A stretch of 64,000 bases of DNA. Origin: an uncultured Porphyromonadaceae bacterium. Lineage in GTDB: Bacteria > Bacteroidota > Bacteroidia > Bacteroidales > Muribaculaceae. The position numbers and the translations under genes are program-made. The DNA is taken from assembly GCA_937901905.1 (NCBI GenBank), contig CALDIF010000033.1, positions 12,922 to 76,921 on the forward strand, given 5' to 3'. The first letter of the stretch is position 1. The number at the start of each line of letters is the position of its first letter. Below are positions 6,745 to 16,182 of the stretch, piece by piece. The notes beneath the pieces were generated by a model. That model ran no database searches and was not told the DNA's origin. It saw only the letters and a program-made list of their open reading frames with translations.

Positions 6745-9519
6745 ATGAAAAAACTGTTGCTTGTTGATGCCTACGCGATTATATTCAGGGCATACTACGC
6801 GATGATACGAGCACCACGTGTGACCGGTACAGGCATGAATACCGGTGCGATATTCGGTTTTGTCAACGTGCTTGAAGAATTACTCAAGTCACAGTCTCCG
6901 AGCCACATCGCTGTGTGTTTCGATCCCGGTGGACTCACGTTTCGCCATGAGGTTTATCCGGCTTATAAAGAAAATCGTGAGCGCACGCCCGAGGATATAG
7001 TGCGAGCGGTTCCATACATCAAGCGAATTCTCGCCGCACGCAACATCGCGGTGGTCACATCACCGGGCTATGAAGCCGACGATGTGATAGGAACGCTTGC
7101 ACGTCGAGCCGCTGCCGAGGGGTATGAAGCCGTTATAGTAACAGGCGACAAAGACCTTGCACAATTGGTCGCACCGCACGTGACACTATATAACCCCGCC
7201 AAAGACGAGCACCTTGACGTTGAGGGAGTCAATGCCAAGTTCGGCATCAACAATCCGTCGCAAGTGATAGACTTGTTAGGGTTGATGGGTGACAGTGCCG
7301 ACAATATTCCCGGCTGCCCCGGAGTGGGACCGAAGAAAGCACAGAAGTTGATTGCCGATTGGGGCTGTGTCGAGTCGGTTATCCTGCATGCCGGGGATCT
7401 CAAAGGCGCGTTGGCTACTGCTATACGTGAGAATGCACAGCAAATCATGCTGTCCAAGCAGTTAGCAACCATCAATACCGCAGTGCCCATTGACCTTAAT
7501 CTCGAGACGACCTCACTGCAAGCGATTGATGTTGAAGAATTACGCCGCATTTACACCGAATTGGAGTTCCGCACGTTCTTGGCACGATTGGATCAGGAGC
7601 CCCAACCCACCGACACTCCCGTTGCCCCTGCAGCGATGCGCAACGAACCTCGTGTGGGCAGTTTGTTCGATGACATTGACGTAGAAACTACAACTGATAA
7701 CACTGCCAAACCGAACTCTACGGTGAGCCACGACAATCGCCCCACGGCAATCAATGATGATGTAGTCATCGTCAATGATAGTGCTGATGTCGCTGCACTT
7801 GCTGCGACACTTGCTGCGAGCGAAGAAGATGTCGCTGTGTTTATCTTGTCTAACGGTGATGAAGCGATGCGAGCCGAGACCGAGGGCTTGGCACTTGCTC
7901 GCGGTAAAGAAGCGTGGTACATTCCTTTCGACTCCTCGGGCATCGTGCAAAGTGCTGTAGCGCCACTGTTCACCGGACGCGCTACAATAGTGGCTCCTGA
8001 CATCAAATGGCTGATGGTGGTGTTAGGCGCGGCTAAAATGGAGTTTACCGCACCCTACTACGACACGGCAGTCGCCCACTACCTGCTGCAACCCGAGCGT
8101 TCACATTCGACGCGTAGTATGGCATTCGACATGATGCACATCGACCTGCCCGAGACCATGTCAATTGCCCGAGGGCGAGCTCCCAAGTGGAACGATGTAC
8201 CTGTCGAGACAGAGGCGAAATATGCAGGATTGATGGCTCGCACCACACTTGCATTGCGTCCTGTTCTCGACGAAGCCATTGTCGCCGAAGGAATACGCAA
8301 CTTATTAACCGACATTGAGTTGCCCTTGATAAGGGTACTTGCCGACATGGAACTTGCCGGGGCACGCATTGATTGTAATGCCCTCAATGAATACGCGAAG
8401 ACATTGAGCCGACGAGCCGCCACGCTTGAAACCGAATGTCATGAGTTAGCCGGTGCCTCCTTCAACACGGCATCGCCGGCACAAGTGGGCGAAGTGCTTT
8501 TCGGCACACTGCACCTTGACGACAAGGCGAAACGTACACGTAGCGGACAATACAGCACTACCGAGGAAATCCTCGTCAAGTTGCGTCACCGCCACCCTAT
8601 TGTAGACAAGATACTCGAGTTGCGCGGTGTGCGTAAACTGCTTAACACTTATGTCACCGTGCTGCCCGGATTGGTCAACAAGCACACAGGACGCGTGCAT
8701 ACCACTTTCAATCAAACAGTTACAGCCACAGGACGACTTTCAAGCACCAATCCCAACTTACAGAATATACCGGTGCGCACCGATGAGGGGCGCGAAATCA
8801 GGCGCGCGTTCATTCCCGCCGAGGGCAATGTGTTTTTCAGTGCCGATTATTCGCAAATCGAATTGCGTCTTGTAGCAGACCTCAGCGGTGACCCTACCAT
8901 GTTAAGCGCGTTCGAGCAAGATAGTGACATTCATGCACTTACCGCAGCCCGCATTTACCATGAGCCGATAGAGGCAGTAACACCAGAACAGCGTCGCAAG
9001 GCAAAAACAGCCAATTTCGGCATTTTGTATGGCATTTCGGCTTTCGGGTTGGCAGAGCGGTTGGGTATATCACGTGCCGAAGCCAAGCAACTTATAGACG
9101 GGTATTATGCCGTGTTTCCTCGTGTGAGAGAATACATTGATGAGACAATAGAGAAGGCTCGCGCAAACGGCTATGTAACAACGCTGTACGGTCGTCGTCG
9201 AATGTTGCCCGACATCAATTCACGCAACGCTGTGGTGAGAGGCTTCAGCGAGCGTAATGCGGTGAACGCACCCGTTCAAGGCACTGCGGCTGATGTTATA
9301 AAGCGTGCCATGGTTGCCATTGCGAAACGTTTCAAGCAAGAGGGTCTGTCATCGCGCATGATCTTACAAGTGCACGACGAGTTGAACTTTGATGTGGTGC
9401 CGAGCGAATTGGAACGCGTGGAACAGATTGTGGTAAGCGAGATGGAAACCGCCTACAACGGTCGAGTGCGACTCACAGCGAGCCATGCTGCAGCCGACAA
9501 TTGGTTAGACGCACATTGA
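6745..9519 (+). CDS. polA: DNA polymerase I
   Basis: 924 residues, normal length. An N-terminal 5'-3' exonuclease domain (about 1-290) shows EADDVIGTLA, TGDKDLAQLV and GDSADNIPGCPGVGPK. The C-terminal polymerase domain has the intact A, B and C motifs: DYSQIELR, RRKAKTANFGILYG and QVHDELNFDVV. It fills gaps and removes RNA primers in replication and repair. The central domain (about 340-510) keeps the 3'-5' exonuclease position but not its motifs: the DxE of ExoI reads FILSNG, the ExoII Asp after NLKY is replaced (DIKWLMVVL) and the ExoIII YxxxD reads YAGLM. Proofreading is therefore predicted to be absent. It lies between a membrane protein (5 bp) and a MATE exporter (1 bp). Confidence 0.97.
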   Translation: MKKLLLVDAYAIIFRAYYAMIRAPRVTGTGMNTGAIFGFVNVLEELLKSQSPSHIAVCFDPGGLTFRHEVYPAYKENRERTPEDIVRAVPYIKRILAARNIAVVTSPGYEADDVIGTLARRAAAEGYEAVIVTGDKDLAQLVAPHVTLYNPAKDEHLDVEGVNAKFGINNPSQVIDLLGLMGDSADNIPGCPGVGPKKAQKLIADWGCVESVILHAGDLKGALATAIRENAQQIMLSKQLATINTAVPIDLNLETTSLQAIDVEELRRIYTELEFRTFLARLDQEPQPTDTPVAPAAMRNEPRVGSLFDDIDVETTTDNTAKPNSTVSHDNRPTAINDDVVIVNDSADVAALAATLAASEEDVAVFILSNGDEAMRAETEGLALARGKEAWYIPFDSSGIVQSAVAPLFTGRATIVAPDIKWLMVVLGAAKMEFTAPYYDTAVAHYLLQPERSHSTRSMAFDMMHIDLPETMSIARGRAPKWNDVPVETEAKYAGLMARTTLALRPVLDEAIVAEGIRNLLTDIELPLIRVLADMELAGARIDCNALNEYAKTLSRRAATLETECHELAGASFNTASPAQVGEVLFGTLHLDDKAKRTRSGQYSTTEEILVKLRHRHPIVDKILELRGVRKLLNTYVTVLPGLVNKHTGRVHTTFNQTVTATGRLSSTNPNLQNIPVRTDEGREIRRAFIPAEGNVFFSADYSQIELRLVADLSGDPTMLSAFEQDSDIHALTAARIYHEPIEAVTPEQRRKAKTANFGILYGISAFGLAERLGISRAEAKQLIDGYYAVFPRVREYIDETIEKARANGYVTTLYGRRRMLPDINSRNAVVRGFSERNAVNAPVQGTAADVIKRAMVAIAKRFKQEGLSSRMILQVHDELNFDVVPSELERVEQIVVSEMETAYNGRVRLTASHAAADNWLDAH

Positions 9520-9520
9520 C

Positions 9521-10879
9521 ATGAAAGAACTGGACTCAGCACCCATAGGCAAGTTATTGTGGCAGTACAGCGTACCCGCTGTGGTGGGCATCATGGTAAT
9601 GTCACTCTACAATGTGATAGGTCGCATCTTCATCGGTCAAGGTGTAGGTCCCGATGCCATTGCCGGACTCGCTGTCACCTTCCCGGTGATGAATGTGAGT
9701 GCAGCCTTCGGTGTGCTTATAGGAGCCGGGTCGAGTGCACGCACATCAATTGTGCTGGGTGAGGGCAGACGACGCGAAGCGGAGTTTATCCTCGGCAACA
9801 GTATAGTGATGACATTAGTGTTCGGAACTCTTTACATTGGAGTGTTCGCCTTGTTTTTAGACCCTATACTGCGCTTGTTCGGAGCAAGTGACTCCTCTTT
9901 GCCCTATGCCCACGACTACATGATATGGCTCTTGCCCGGACTTATTATCAACAACTTGTGCTACTCGTTCAATAACGTGATGCGTGCCAGCGGTTATCCC
10001 ACCAAGGCGATGGTGACGATGTTCATCGGAGCGGGATTGAGTGTCATTCTATGTCCGTTGTTCATCTTCGTGTTTCACATGGGCATCAAGGGAGCCGCCA
10101 TTGCAACCGACATTTCGATGGGTGTAAGCGCAGCGTTTGTGATGGTTCATTTCTTTGACAAGCGGTCAACTGTTCATTTCACCCCGGGGACTTATCGCCT
10201 GCGACGCTCGGTACTACTACCTATCCTTGCTATCGGAGCGGCACCGTGCATTATCAACACCGCCGGTTGTCTGGTCAATGCCATTATAAATAACACGGTC
10301 TACCATTATGGCGGAGACTCGGCTGTCGCCGCTATCGGCATCTTCACCACGGTAACCCAACTGGTGATTTCGTTCATTATCGGTGTGTGTCAAGGTATGC
10401 AACCTATCGTCGGCTACAACTACGGGGCGCGTCGATACGAACGCCTTAAACGCGCTTTTTGGCTCACCGCAGCGGTGTGTACCGTGGCATGCACGTTGTG
10501 TACTCTTGCCGGCATGCTCATTCCACGCGAGGTGTCATTGCTATTCACCGATCATGAGGGCTTGTTGACTACAAGCGAGCATGCGTTGAAAATGACAACA
10601 TGGATGTTCTGGTGTGTAGGCTTTCAAATAGTGGTGAGCAATTTCCTGCAATCGTTAGGAGAGGCTCGCAAGGCTATCTTGATGAGTTTGTCAAGGCAAG
10701 TTATATTTTTGATACCGTTGCTGCTCACCTTGCCGTCAATGTGGAAACTGAACGGCGTTTGGCTCTCATTCCCACTGAGTGACATCTGCGCTTTAGCCGT
10801 GGCGGTCATTCTATTGATTGTTGAGTTGCGCAAGATTACACGCTTGGTCAACTCGCGTTTGGTGCATCGCACAGCGTAA
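9521..10879 (+). CDS. MATE-family multidrug efflux transporter
   Basis: 452 residues with about 12 membrane segments in two homologous halves, the standard MATE layout. Typical features are PAVVGIMVMSLYNVIGRIFIG in the first segments, GAGSSARTSIVLGEG, NNVMRASGYP, and QGMQPIVGYNYGARRYER at the start of the second half. MATE proteins export cationic drugs or metabolites in exchange for Na+ or H+. It starts one base after the polA stop, so it is probably in the same transcript; the substrate cannot be read from sequence. Confidence 0.92.
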   Translation: MKELDSAPIGKLLWQYSVPAVVGIMVMSLYNVIGRIFIGQGVGPDAIAGLAVTFPVMNVSAAFGVLIGAGSSARTSIVLGEGRRREAEFILGNSIVMTLVFGTLYIGVFALFLDPILRLFGASDSSLPYAHDYMIWLLPGLIINNLCYSFNNVMRASGYPTKAMVTMFIGAGLSVILCPLFIFVFHMGIKGAAIATDISMGVSAAFVMVHFFDKRSTVHFTPGTYRLRRSVLLPILAIGAAPCIINTAGCLVNAIINNTVYHYGGDSAVAAIGIFTTVTQLVISFIIGVCQGMQPIVGYNYGARRYERLKRAFWLTAAVCTVACTLCTLAGMLIPREVSLLFTDHEGLLTTSEHALKMTTWMFWCVGFQIVVSNFLQSLGEARKAILMSLSRQVIFLIPLLLTLPSMWKLNGVWLSFPLSDICALAVAVILLIVELRKITRLVNSRLVHRTA

Positions 10880-10885
10880 TTGCCA

Positions 10886-10947
10886 CATAACGAACAGACG
10901 CGAGAGGGCTTGACAATCATCAAGCCCTCTCGCGTCTGTTCGTTATG
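10886..10947. terminator. Bidirectional terminator: 28-bp perfect inverted repeat
   Basis: Left arm 10886-10913 and right arm 10920-10947 are perfectly complementary over 28 bp around a 6-nt loop. It sits between the convergent MATE and zinc-peptidase genes, so it can serve both strands. The stem is unusually long and has no T-run after it. Confidence 0.75.
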
Positions 10948-10961
10948 CAAACACCCTATGA

Positions 10962-11831
10962 TTAGAGGGTTGCATCACTCTGCTGGAATGTGGTACCCTG
11001 TCGCACGTCACCCGTTTGGAAACCCAATTTGAGCCACTTCATGCGTTGTGCACTCGTGCCGTGAGTAAAGCTCTCGCTCACGGCGTAGCCTTGAGCACGC
11101 TTTTGCAGATAGTCATCACCTATCACACTCGCACAGTCTATTGCTTCCTTGAGGTCGCCGTCATCAAGCGAGCCGAACATTCGGTTCTCGTAATGAGCCC
11201 AAACACCGGCATAGAAGTCGGCGAGTAATTCGAGGCGAACACTCAATTTATTTGCCTCAGCCTCGCTCTTGCCATTCATTGCCTGATGCGCTTTCTGCAA
11301 AGTACCCAACAGATATTCCACGTGATGACCCACCTCGTGAGCAATCACGTAGGCATAAGCGAAGTCACCGCTCGCACCCAGTTGTTGCTTCATCGTTGAG
11401 AAGAACGACAAGTCAATATACAAACACTGGTCGCCACTGCAGTAAAACGGTCCCATTGCCGCGCTACCCTGTCCGCACGATGTTGCCGTAGCATCGGTGT
11501 AAAGAACGAGCGTCGGGTTCTTGTACTCACCCAGTCCCTGCTCTTGGAACACCTTTGCCCACACGTCCTCGGTGCTGGCAAGCACTTTCTTGCTGAACTC
11601 TGCCAAGGCTTGCTCCTCGGCAGTGAATTCACGTTGCTCGGTTTGACCTGTATTTTGCAAATTCATCTGACCGGCTTGTTGCAGCACATCGCCGAGGTCT
11701 CCACCCATTAAAAGGGTGATGATGCCGGCAATAATCAGTCCGCCAATGCCACCGATGCCCACCTTGGAGCCCGTGCTCATGCCACGGCGATCTTCCACAT
11801 TCGAACTCTCTCTACGTCCGTCTAAATTCAT
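10962..11831 (-). CDS. Neutral zinc metallopeptidase, YpfJ/KPN_02809 family
   Basis: 289 residues. The N-terminus begins MNLDGRRESSNVEDRRG, typical of this family, followed by a glycine-rich membrane segment (GIGGIGGLIIAGIITLLMGG) and a periplasmic domain with the zinc-binding HEVGHHVE motif and the downstream conserved ELLADFYAGVWAH. The family is of unknown substrate and anchored in the inner membrane. It lies 76 bp downstream of the DUF5020 gene; it may be read with it or alone. Confidence 0.9.
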   Translation of the reverse strand: MNLDGRRESSNVEDRRGMSTGSKVGIGGIGGLIIAGIITLLMGGDLGDVLQQAGQMNLQNTGQTEQREFTAEEQALAEFSKKVLASTEDVWAKVFQEQGLGEYKNPTLVLYTDATATSCGQGSAAMGPFYCSGDQCLYIDLSFFSTMKQQLGASGDFAYAYVIAHEVGHHVEYLLGTLQKAHQAMNGKSEAEANKLSVRLELLADFYAGVWAHYENRMFGSLDDGDLKEAIDCASVIGDDYLQKRAQGYAVSESFTHGTSAQRMKWLKLGFQTGDVRQGTTFQQSDATL

Positions 11832-11907
11832 ATTGTTACCGTTTATAAGTTAATAATTTGTTCCTTTTACATCACGCCACAACAAGTTGCAACATTAAAT
11901 CACGATA

Positions 11908-12651
11908 TTAAAAACTCCATTTCGCCGCAATTGTGGGTATTGCGTAAAAACGATTGTGATTGCCCTCGCGGTTATACACGAAGTTGTTACTCAATTCAAC
12001 CTCGGTGCCGAGCGACAATTTAACCTTGTCCCAACCCTTGATGGCATTAAGGTTGAACCAGAACTGCGGCTCGCTGAGGGTAATCAATTTACCGCTGACC
12101 GAGGGATCGCGCCACACGTCAATAAAACCCGAGAACGTACACAAGCCACGCTTGGCGAATGTCGTACTCCACACTGCTGTCAGTTGGAACGAATTGAACC
12201 CGTCCACATGCCAATGACGGTTTTTGAAGTAACGCTTGTACATCGCCTGCAACGAGAATGTTGTAGAGTAAGATGCATTGTGCCAATTGTATGCACCACC
12301 CAACAACAGGGCATGTTGAAATCGGGTCGCCTCCCAAGTATCCTCATGACTGCTCAATCCACCGTTATACTCAATGTGAGCCGCCCAATGCTTATCGCGC
12401 GTGACATTGAACTCACGTGATATTTCCCAATAAGCACCGGCCACGCCATCGCGCTGATAGTCGATATCGACAAACAAGTAGGTACTGCCCGCACCATCGG
12501 GTTTGAACATCTCCACAGTGGTGGTGACCGAGGGTCGGTTGCTCAAGTTGCTGTTGAAGGTATGACCCATGTCGTAGTGCAGTTGCACATTCTGGGCATA
12601 GGCACCCAAGGACAATAATGTTGCTGCAATAACAATCGTTTTCTTCATCAA
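11908..12651 (-). CDS. DUF5020 outer-membrane beta-barrel protein
   Basis: 247 residues. A Sec signal (cut near AYAQN) is followed by alternating aromatic beta-strands ending in WSF, the terminal aromatic signature of outer-membrane barrels. It resembles DUF5020 proteins of Bacteroidetes, distant relatives of the Tsx nucleoside channel. It starts 36 bp after the GH97 stop on the same strand, which suggests it is co-expressed and might pass products of that enzyme; this role is inference. Confidence 0.8.
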   Translation of the reverse strand: MMKKTIVIAATLLSLGAYAQNVQLHYDMGHTFNSNLSNRPSVTTTVEMFKPDGAGSTYLFVDIDYQRDGVAGAYWEISREFNVTRDKHWAAHIEYNGGLSSHEDTWEATRFQHALLLGGAYNWHNASYSTTFSLQAMYKRYFKNRHWHVDGFNSFQLTAVWSTTFAKRGLCTFSGFIDVWRDPSVSGKLITLSEPQFWFNLNAIKGWDKVKLSLGTEVELSNNFVYNREGNHNRFYAIPTIAAKWSF

Positions 12652-12687
12652 AGAGTTTCAATTATCGTTATCTCCGTTGTATTGTAC

Positions 12688-14682
12688 TCATCGCAGTGGA
12701 ACGATGCGCACTGCAGCTCCGCCGCTACGGGCAAGACGCAAAGTGAGCACGTCGTTTGCGGTGACCTCCGCTTGCCTGATAGCCAGTGACATCGGATTAT
12801 CACGATAGTCGGCACCGGGACCATCCTCGTAAATCATCGCCATGTACTTCCTGTTCGGGTCAAGAAAAGCGAGCGGCACCGAGAGTGTTCGAGCCTCCTC
12901 ATCGGTCAAACTGCCGATAAACCACATTCCGCTATCATCACGAGCCTCGCGCGCTATGGTGACGAATTTACCCACCTCACCGTTAGGCACAACGGTGCGA
13001 CGCCATGTGGTGGGACACGACTCAATGAAAGACAACGCCGGGTGGTTCTCGTAACTCTCAATGGCATCGGCTGCCATCTGCAGCGGACTGTAGAGCACGA
13101 CAAACTCGGCAAGTTGCTTGGCTATAGTACTTTGCGGACGAGTGCCGGGCACGACCTCGTCGCCGTAGTTGAAGATAGCCGGGGTGAAGTCCATCGGTCC
13201 GGCAAGACCTCGAGTGAACGGCAGGGTTGCCGTGTGTGACGGCGGATTGCCCCCGTCTGTACTCCACGCGTTGTATTCCTGACCGCGCACACCCTCTTGA
13301 GTCATCAAGTTAGGCATGGTGCGCTGCAAGCCGGTCGGCATCATCGGTTCATGGTTATCAATCATGATGTGGTGACGGGCGGCGCATTCAAGCACCTTGC
13401 GATAATGACGGGCTCCGAATTGCGAGTGTTGCAATTCCTCACCATTGAGCAACGCGCCTACATAACCTGTCTTCACCACCTTGATGCCCAGTCGCTCGTA
13501 CATCGTGAAAGCCTCCTCCATCTGCTCCTCGAGCATACGGCTTTTTCCCCACGTCTCGGTGTGTCCGACAATAAACACACCCTTATCGCGCGCATAACGA
13601 CACACTTCTTCAATGTCGTAATCGGGATAGGGCTTGGTAAAACTGATTTCTTCACCCTCACCCCAACCGTAGTTCCAGCCCTCGGCAAGCACTCCGCTGA
13701 AACCGTGCTTGGCGGCAAAGTCGATGTACCGCTTCATATTCTCGGTCGTGGCTCCATGCTTGGAACCTTGCTCCCAAGTGTGTTTTTTCTTGTGAATGCT
13801 CCACCATATTCCTATGTAGCGTCCCGGTTGTATCCACGATGTGTCGTCCCATGTGCACGGCTCATTGAGGTTAAGCATCAAGCGACTTGTAATCAAGTCA
13901 CCGGCGGTGTGCCCGACAATGACTGTGCGCCATGGTGAGAGCAGCGAAGTGCCGGCCTTGACTTTCACCCCGTCTTGCCACGGTGTCAAGGCTGCAAGCA
14001 GACGCACGGCGCCGTTCTTTCCGGCTCGTGGAGTGAGGTTCATGTCGGCATAATCGACCAACGCAGCCTCATGAATGGCAAGATGCAAGTCTTTTCCCGC
14101 CTCAATGGTGAGCGGCGTGTGAACAGTGTCCTTGGCACTCACGAAATCTCGCGTGAACAAATTCTCATAGTATATCGTGCGGTTGGTCGGGATAGACCAT
14201 GCAGGCACATCGTGAGGCAGGACAAATTCGGTGAGTTCCTCAGCAACATTAACAGACTTCAACGCCTTCTGTGCGGGAATGGAGTAGCGGAAACCCAAGC
14301 CGTCGTCAAACAACCTGAAGGTCACCGTCATTGTTGCACGCAACGAGCCGGCTCGGTAGGTAACAGCGAGCTCGTTGTAATTGTTGCGAATCGTCTCGTC
14401 CTCACCCCATACCGTAGTCCACGTGTCGTCATGACTGTCGCGCTTGCTCGACACAATTTTCATGTTGGCTGCCATGTCGCCTTCAACGAGGCTGAAGCCG
14501 AGCCTGCTCGGGGCAAGCACGACCTCGCCGTCGCGACTGAGTGAGTAGTAAGCCTCACCATGGTCAATGCCGACCGCTAACGTGAGATGTCCGTCGGGCG
14601 AAGTGAGTGTAAGCGGTGCCGCCACTGCCGTCGTCAGTACGGCAGACAGTAGCAACCCAACCCATGTAAACAATTGTTTCAT
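12688..14682 (-). CDS. Glycoside hydrolase family 97, SusB-like alpha-glucosidase
   Basis: 664 residues with a Sec signal (cut near VAAPLTL). The three GH97 parts are recognisable: N-terminal beta-sandwich, central (beta/alpha)8 barrel (YIGIWWS, GFSGVLAEGWNYGW) and C-terminal beta domain. Catalytic-region motifs match SusB: VKTGYVG, where the retaining subgroup has its Asp nucleophile and SusB has Gly; DNHEPMMPTG; and TQEGVRGQEY. It is therefore predicted to be an inverting, calcium-dependent alpha-glucosidase acting in the periplasm on maltooligosaccharides. DUF5020 follows 36 bp downstream. No SusR-type regulator is adjacent. Confidence 0.92.
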   Translation of the reverse strand: MKQLFTWVGLLLSAVLTTAVAAPLTLTSPDGHLTLAVGIDHGEAYYSLSRDGEVVLAPSRLGFSLVEGDMAANMKIVSSKRDSHDDTWTTVWGEDETIRNNYNELAVTYRAGSLRATMTVTFRLFDDGLGFRYSIPAQKALKSVNVAEELTEFVLPHDVPAWSIPTNRTIYYENLFTRDFVSAKDTVHTPLTIEAGKDLHLAIHEAALVDYADMNLTPRAGKNGAVRLLAALTPWQDGVKVKAGTSLLSPWRTVIVGHTAGDLITSRLMLNLNEPCTWDDTSWIQPGRYIGIWWSIHKKKHTWEQGSKHGATTENMKRYIDFAAKHGFSGVLAEGWNYGWGEGEEISFTKPYPDYDIEEVCRYARDKGVFIVGHTETWGKSRMLEEQMEEAFTMYERLGIKVVKTGYVGALLNGEELQHSQFGARHYRKVLECAARHHIMIDNHEPMMPTGLQRTMPNLMTQEGVRGQEYNAWSTDGGNPPSHTATLPFTRGLAGPMDFTPAIFNYGDEVVPGTRPQSTIAKQLAEFVVLYSPLQMAADAIESYENHPALSFIESCPTTWRRTVVPNGEVGKFVTIAREARDDSGMWFIGSLTDEEARTLSVPLAFLDPNRKYMAMIYEDGPGADYRDNPMSLAIRQAEVTANDVLTLRLARSGGAAVRIVPLR

Positions 14683-14766
14683 TATTGGTTATGAAATTGG
14701 TAAGTGTAATAGTCTATTATTGGTTTATTGAAGTTTTAAAGCATTGCAATGTATCTAAAACAGATA

Positions 14767-16164
14767 TCAACGTTTTTTCACAGTGGAGCCGTCTATCCAT
14801 TCATTGATGTTGAGCGTCGCTTCCACGTCATCCTCAATGTCATCGCGCAGGTTGCAGAAGAAGTCTATGCCCGTGCGCTTCTCAAGTTCGTCAATCGTGA
14901 TATATTCGGCATTCTGCTTATCGCTCGTGCTGCTGCAGTGGTATGTCCAAATACCCATGGCGCGGAAAGTGCCGTGGTAGTTACCGTCACCGCAATCGGC
15001 ACTGCTCTTGTCGTAGGCGAGCAATGCCATATAAAAGTACTTGGGTACAATGAGGCGACCGTTACACAACGTACTGAACAAGCCGTCAACCTGTTGGTCG
15101 TTTAGCGTGACCTTATCGCTGATGGTAGCCGCCTTGACGACATAGAGCGTGTCGCAGTCGGCAGCCCATGTGCGAACATCGCTCTCAAGTTGAGACCACT
15201 GTCCTCTGTTATGGTATTGGATTTGAGGCTGAATGTTACTCAAGAAACACGTTTGCTTGGACATAGCCGTTGTTGCACGACGGTCGGCACTGGGACACAA
15301 GTGTCCGCGTGAATATCCGCTCGACGAGTAGTCATCGAGTGTTGAACGTGTCTCCTCCGGCAACTCGGGATCTTCCTTGAAGTCGTCTTTGCGTTTAACA
15401 TTGCTCACCCTATTGAGGGGGTTCATCTGGTAGCACGTCCACCGGTTGGCAACCTTGTCATTATCCCACTCGAGCGCGTAGTTCACGCCATAGCCTTCGT
15501 CATTCTCCTTCTGTACCCACGACATGTTAGCCTTGTCACTGATGCGCGGGAACTCAAGGCGATCAAAGCCGTAACTCTTCGGGGAGCCGGTCATGTTACC
15601 GGTATTGCTTGTCCAATAGTCACTCAAAGCATTGCGATTGAGGTTATCATCGTCAACAAAGGTATAAATGACAGTAACAATGTTGCTGGTGAGATCGTTG
15701 CCTATTGCCATCGCCTTGACTGTCTTTGTTTCGTTGACCGTGAAGGTCACCGGCGAGGTGCCGTTGCGTGACGATGTGGTCGGGTCAGTGCCGTCGGTCG
15801 TGTAGTAGATGACGGCATCGGGCGTGCCGCACGTGATTGTCACCGTGGTGGAACTACTGATGTTTCGTGTTCCAGGAGTGATAACCGGATCCTCGATGTC
15901 AAGCACATCTAACGCACTCATCTGGCTATAGAGGAAGTCTTCACTTTGAGAGGCATTATTAACGTATATCTTCACACCGATACCACCGGTCGAACCGAAC
16001 TGTCCTCCCACATATCGCACGCTGTCCAACGATGCCAATTCGTAACGATGAACTTCGCCGTTCTTCATCGTGATAGTCAACGATTGTGCGGCAGCACCGA
16101 GGCTCACCGCGAGCATCAAAGCGATAATGGCGAATTTCACTATGTTGTTCAATTTTGTCTTCAT
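14767..16164 (-). CDS. Secreted DNA/RNA non-specific endonuclease with chitobiase C-terminal-like domain
   Basis: 465 residues. A Sec signal (AAAQSLTITM) is followed by a short beta region (NGEVHRYELASLDSVRYV), a chitobiase/beta-hexosaminidase C-terminal-like domain (about 95-165, with IYYTTDGTDPT), and an EndA/NucA-type nuclease domain. The catalytic signature reads YSRGHLCPSADR, with the general-base His, and the metal Asn region is QPQIQYHNRGQWSQLE. The first Asp of the usual DRGH is Ser here. The SD (AGAAAGGAGG) lies 8 bases before ATG 16164, which favours that start over ATG 16170. It is the second gene of an operon with the 859-residue protein, 12-18 bp downstream. Confidence 0.87.
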   Translation of the reverse strand: MKTKLNNIVKFAIIALMLAVSLGAAAQSLTITMKNGEVHRYELASLDSVRYVGGQFGSTGGIGVKIYVNNASQSEDFLYSQMSALDVLDIEDPVITPGTRNISSSTTVTITCGTPDAVIYYTTDGTDPTTSSRNGTSPVTFTVNETKTVKAMAIGNDLTSNIVTVIYTFVDDDNLNRNALSDYWTSNTGNMTGSPKSYGFDRLEFPRISDKANMSWVQKENDEGYGVNYALEWDNDKVANRWTCYQMNPLNRVSNVKRKDDFKEDPELPEETRSTLDDYSSSGYSRGHLCPSADRRATTAMSKQTCFLSNIQPQIQYHNRGQWSQLESDVRTWAADCDTLYVVKAATISDKVTLNDQQVDGLFSTLCNGRLIVPKYFYMALLAYDKSSADCGDGNYHGTFRAMGIWTYHCSSTSDKQNAEYITIDELEKRTGIDFFCNLRDDIEDDVEATLNINEWIDGSTVKKR

Positions 16165-16170
16165 AGTCAT

Positions 16171-16182
16171 GTCCTCCTTTCT
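16171..16182 (-). promoter_or_regulatory. Strong Shine-Dalgarno sequence for the nuclease gene
   Basis: AGAAAGGAGGAC on the minus strand is a 10-base match to the complement of the 16S 3' tail. Genes in this window otherwise almost never have such a site. Spacing is 2 bases to ATG 16170 and 8 bases to ATG 16164. Confidence 0.75.

Noticed and set aside
13297..13938. 213-residue plus-strand open frame
   Set aside because: Shadow of GH97 on the other strand.
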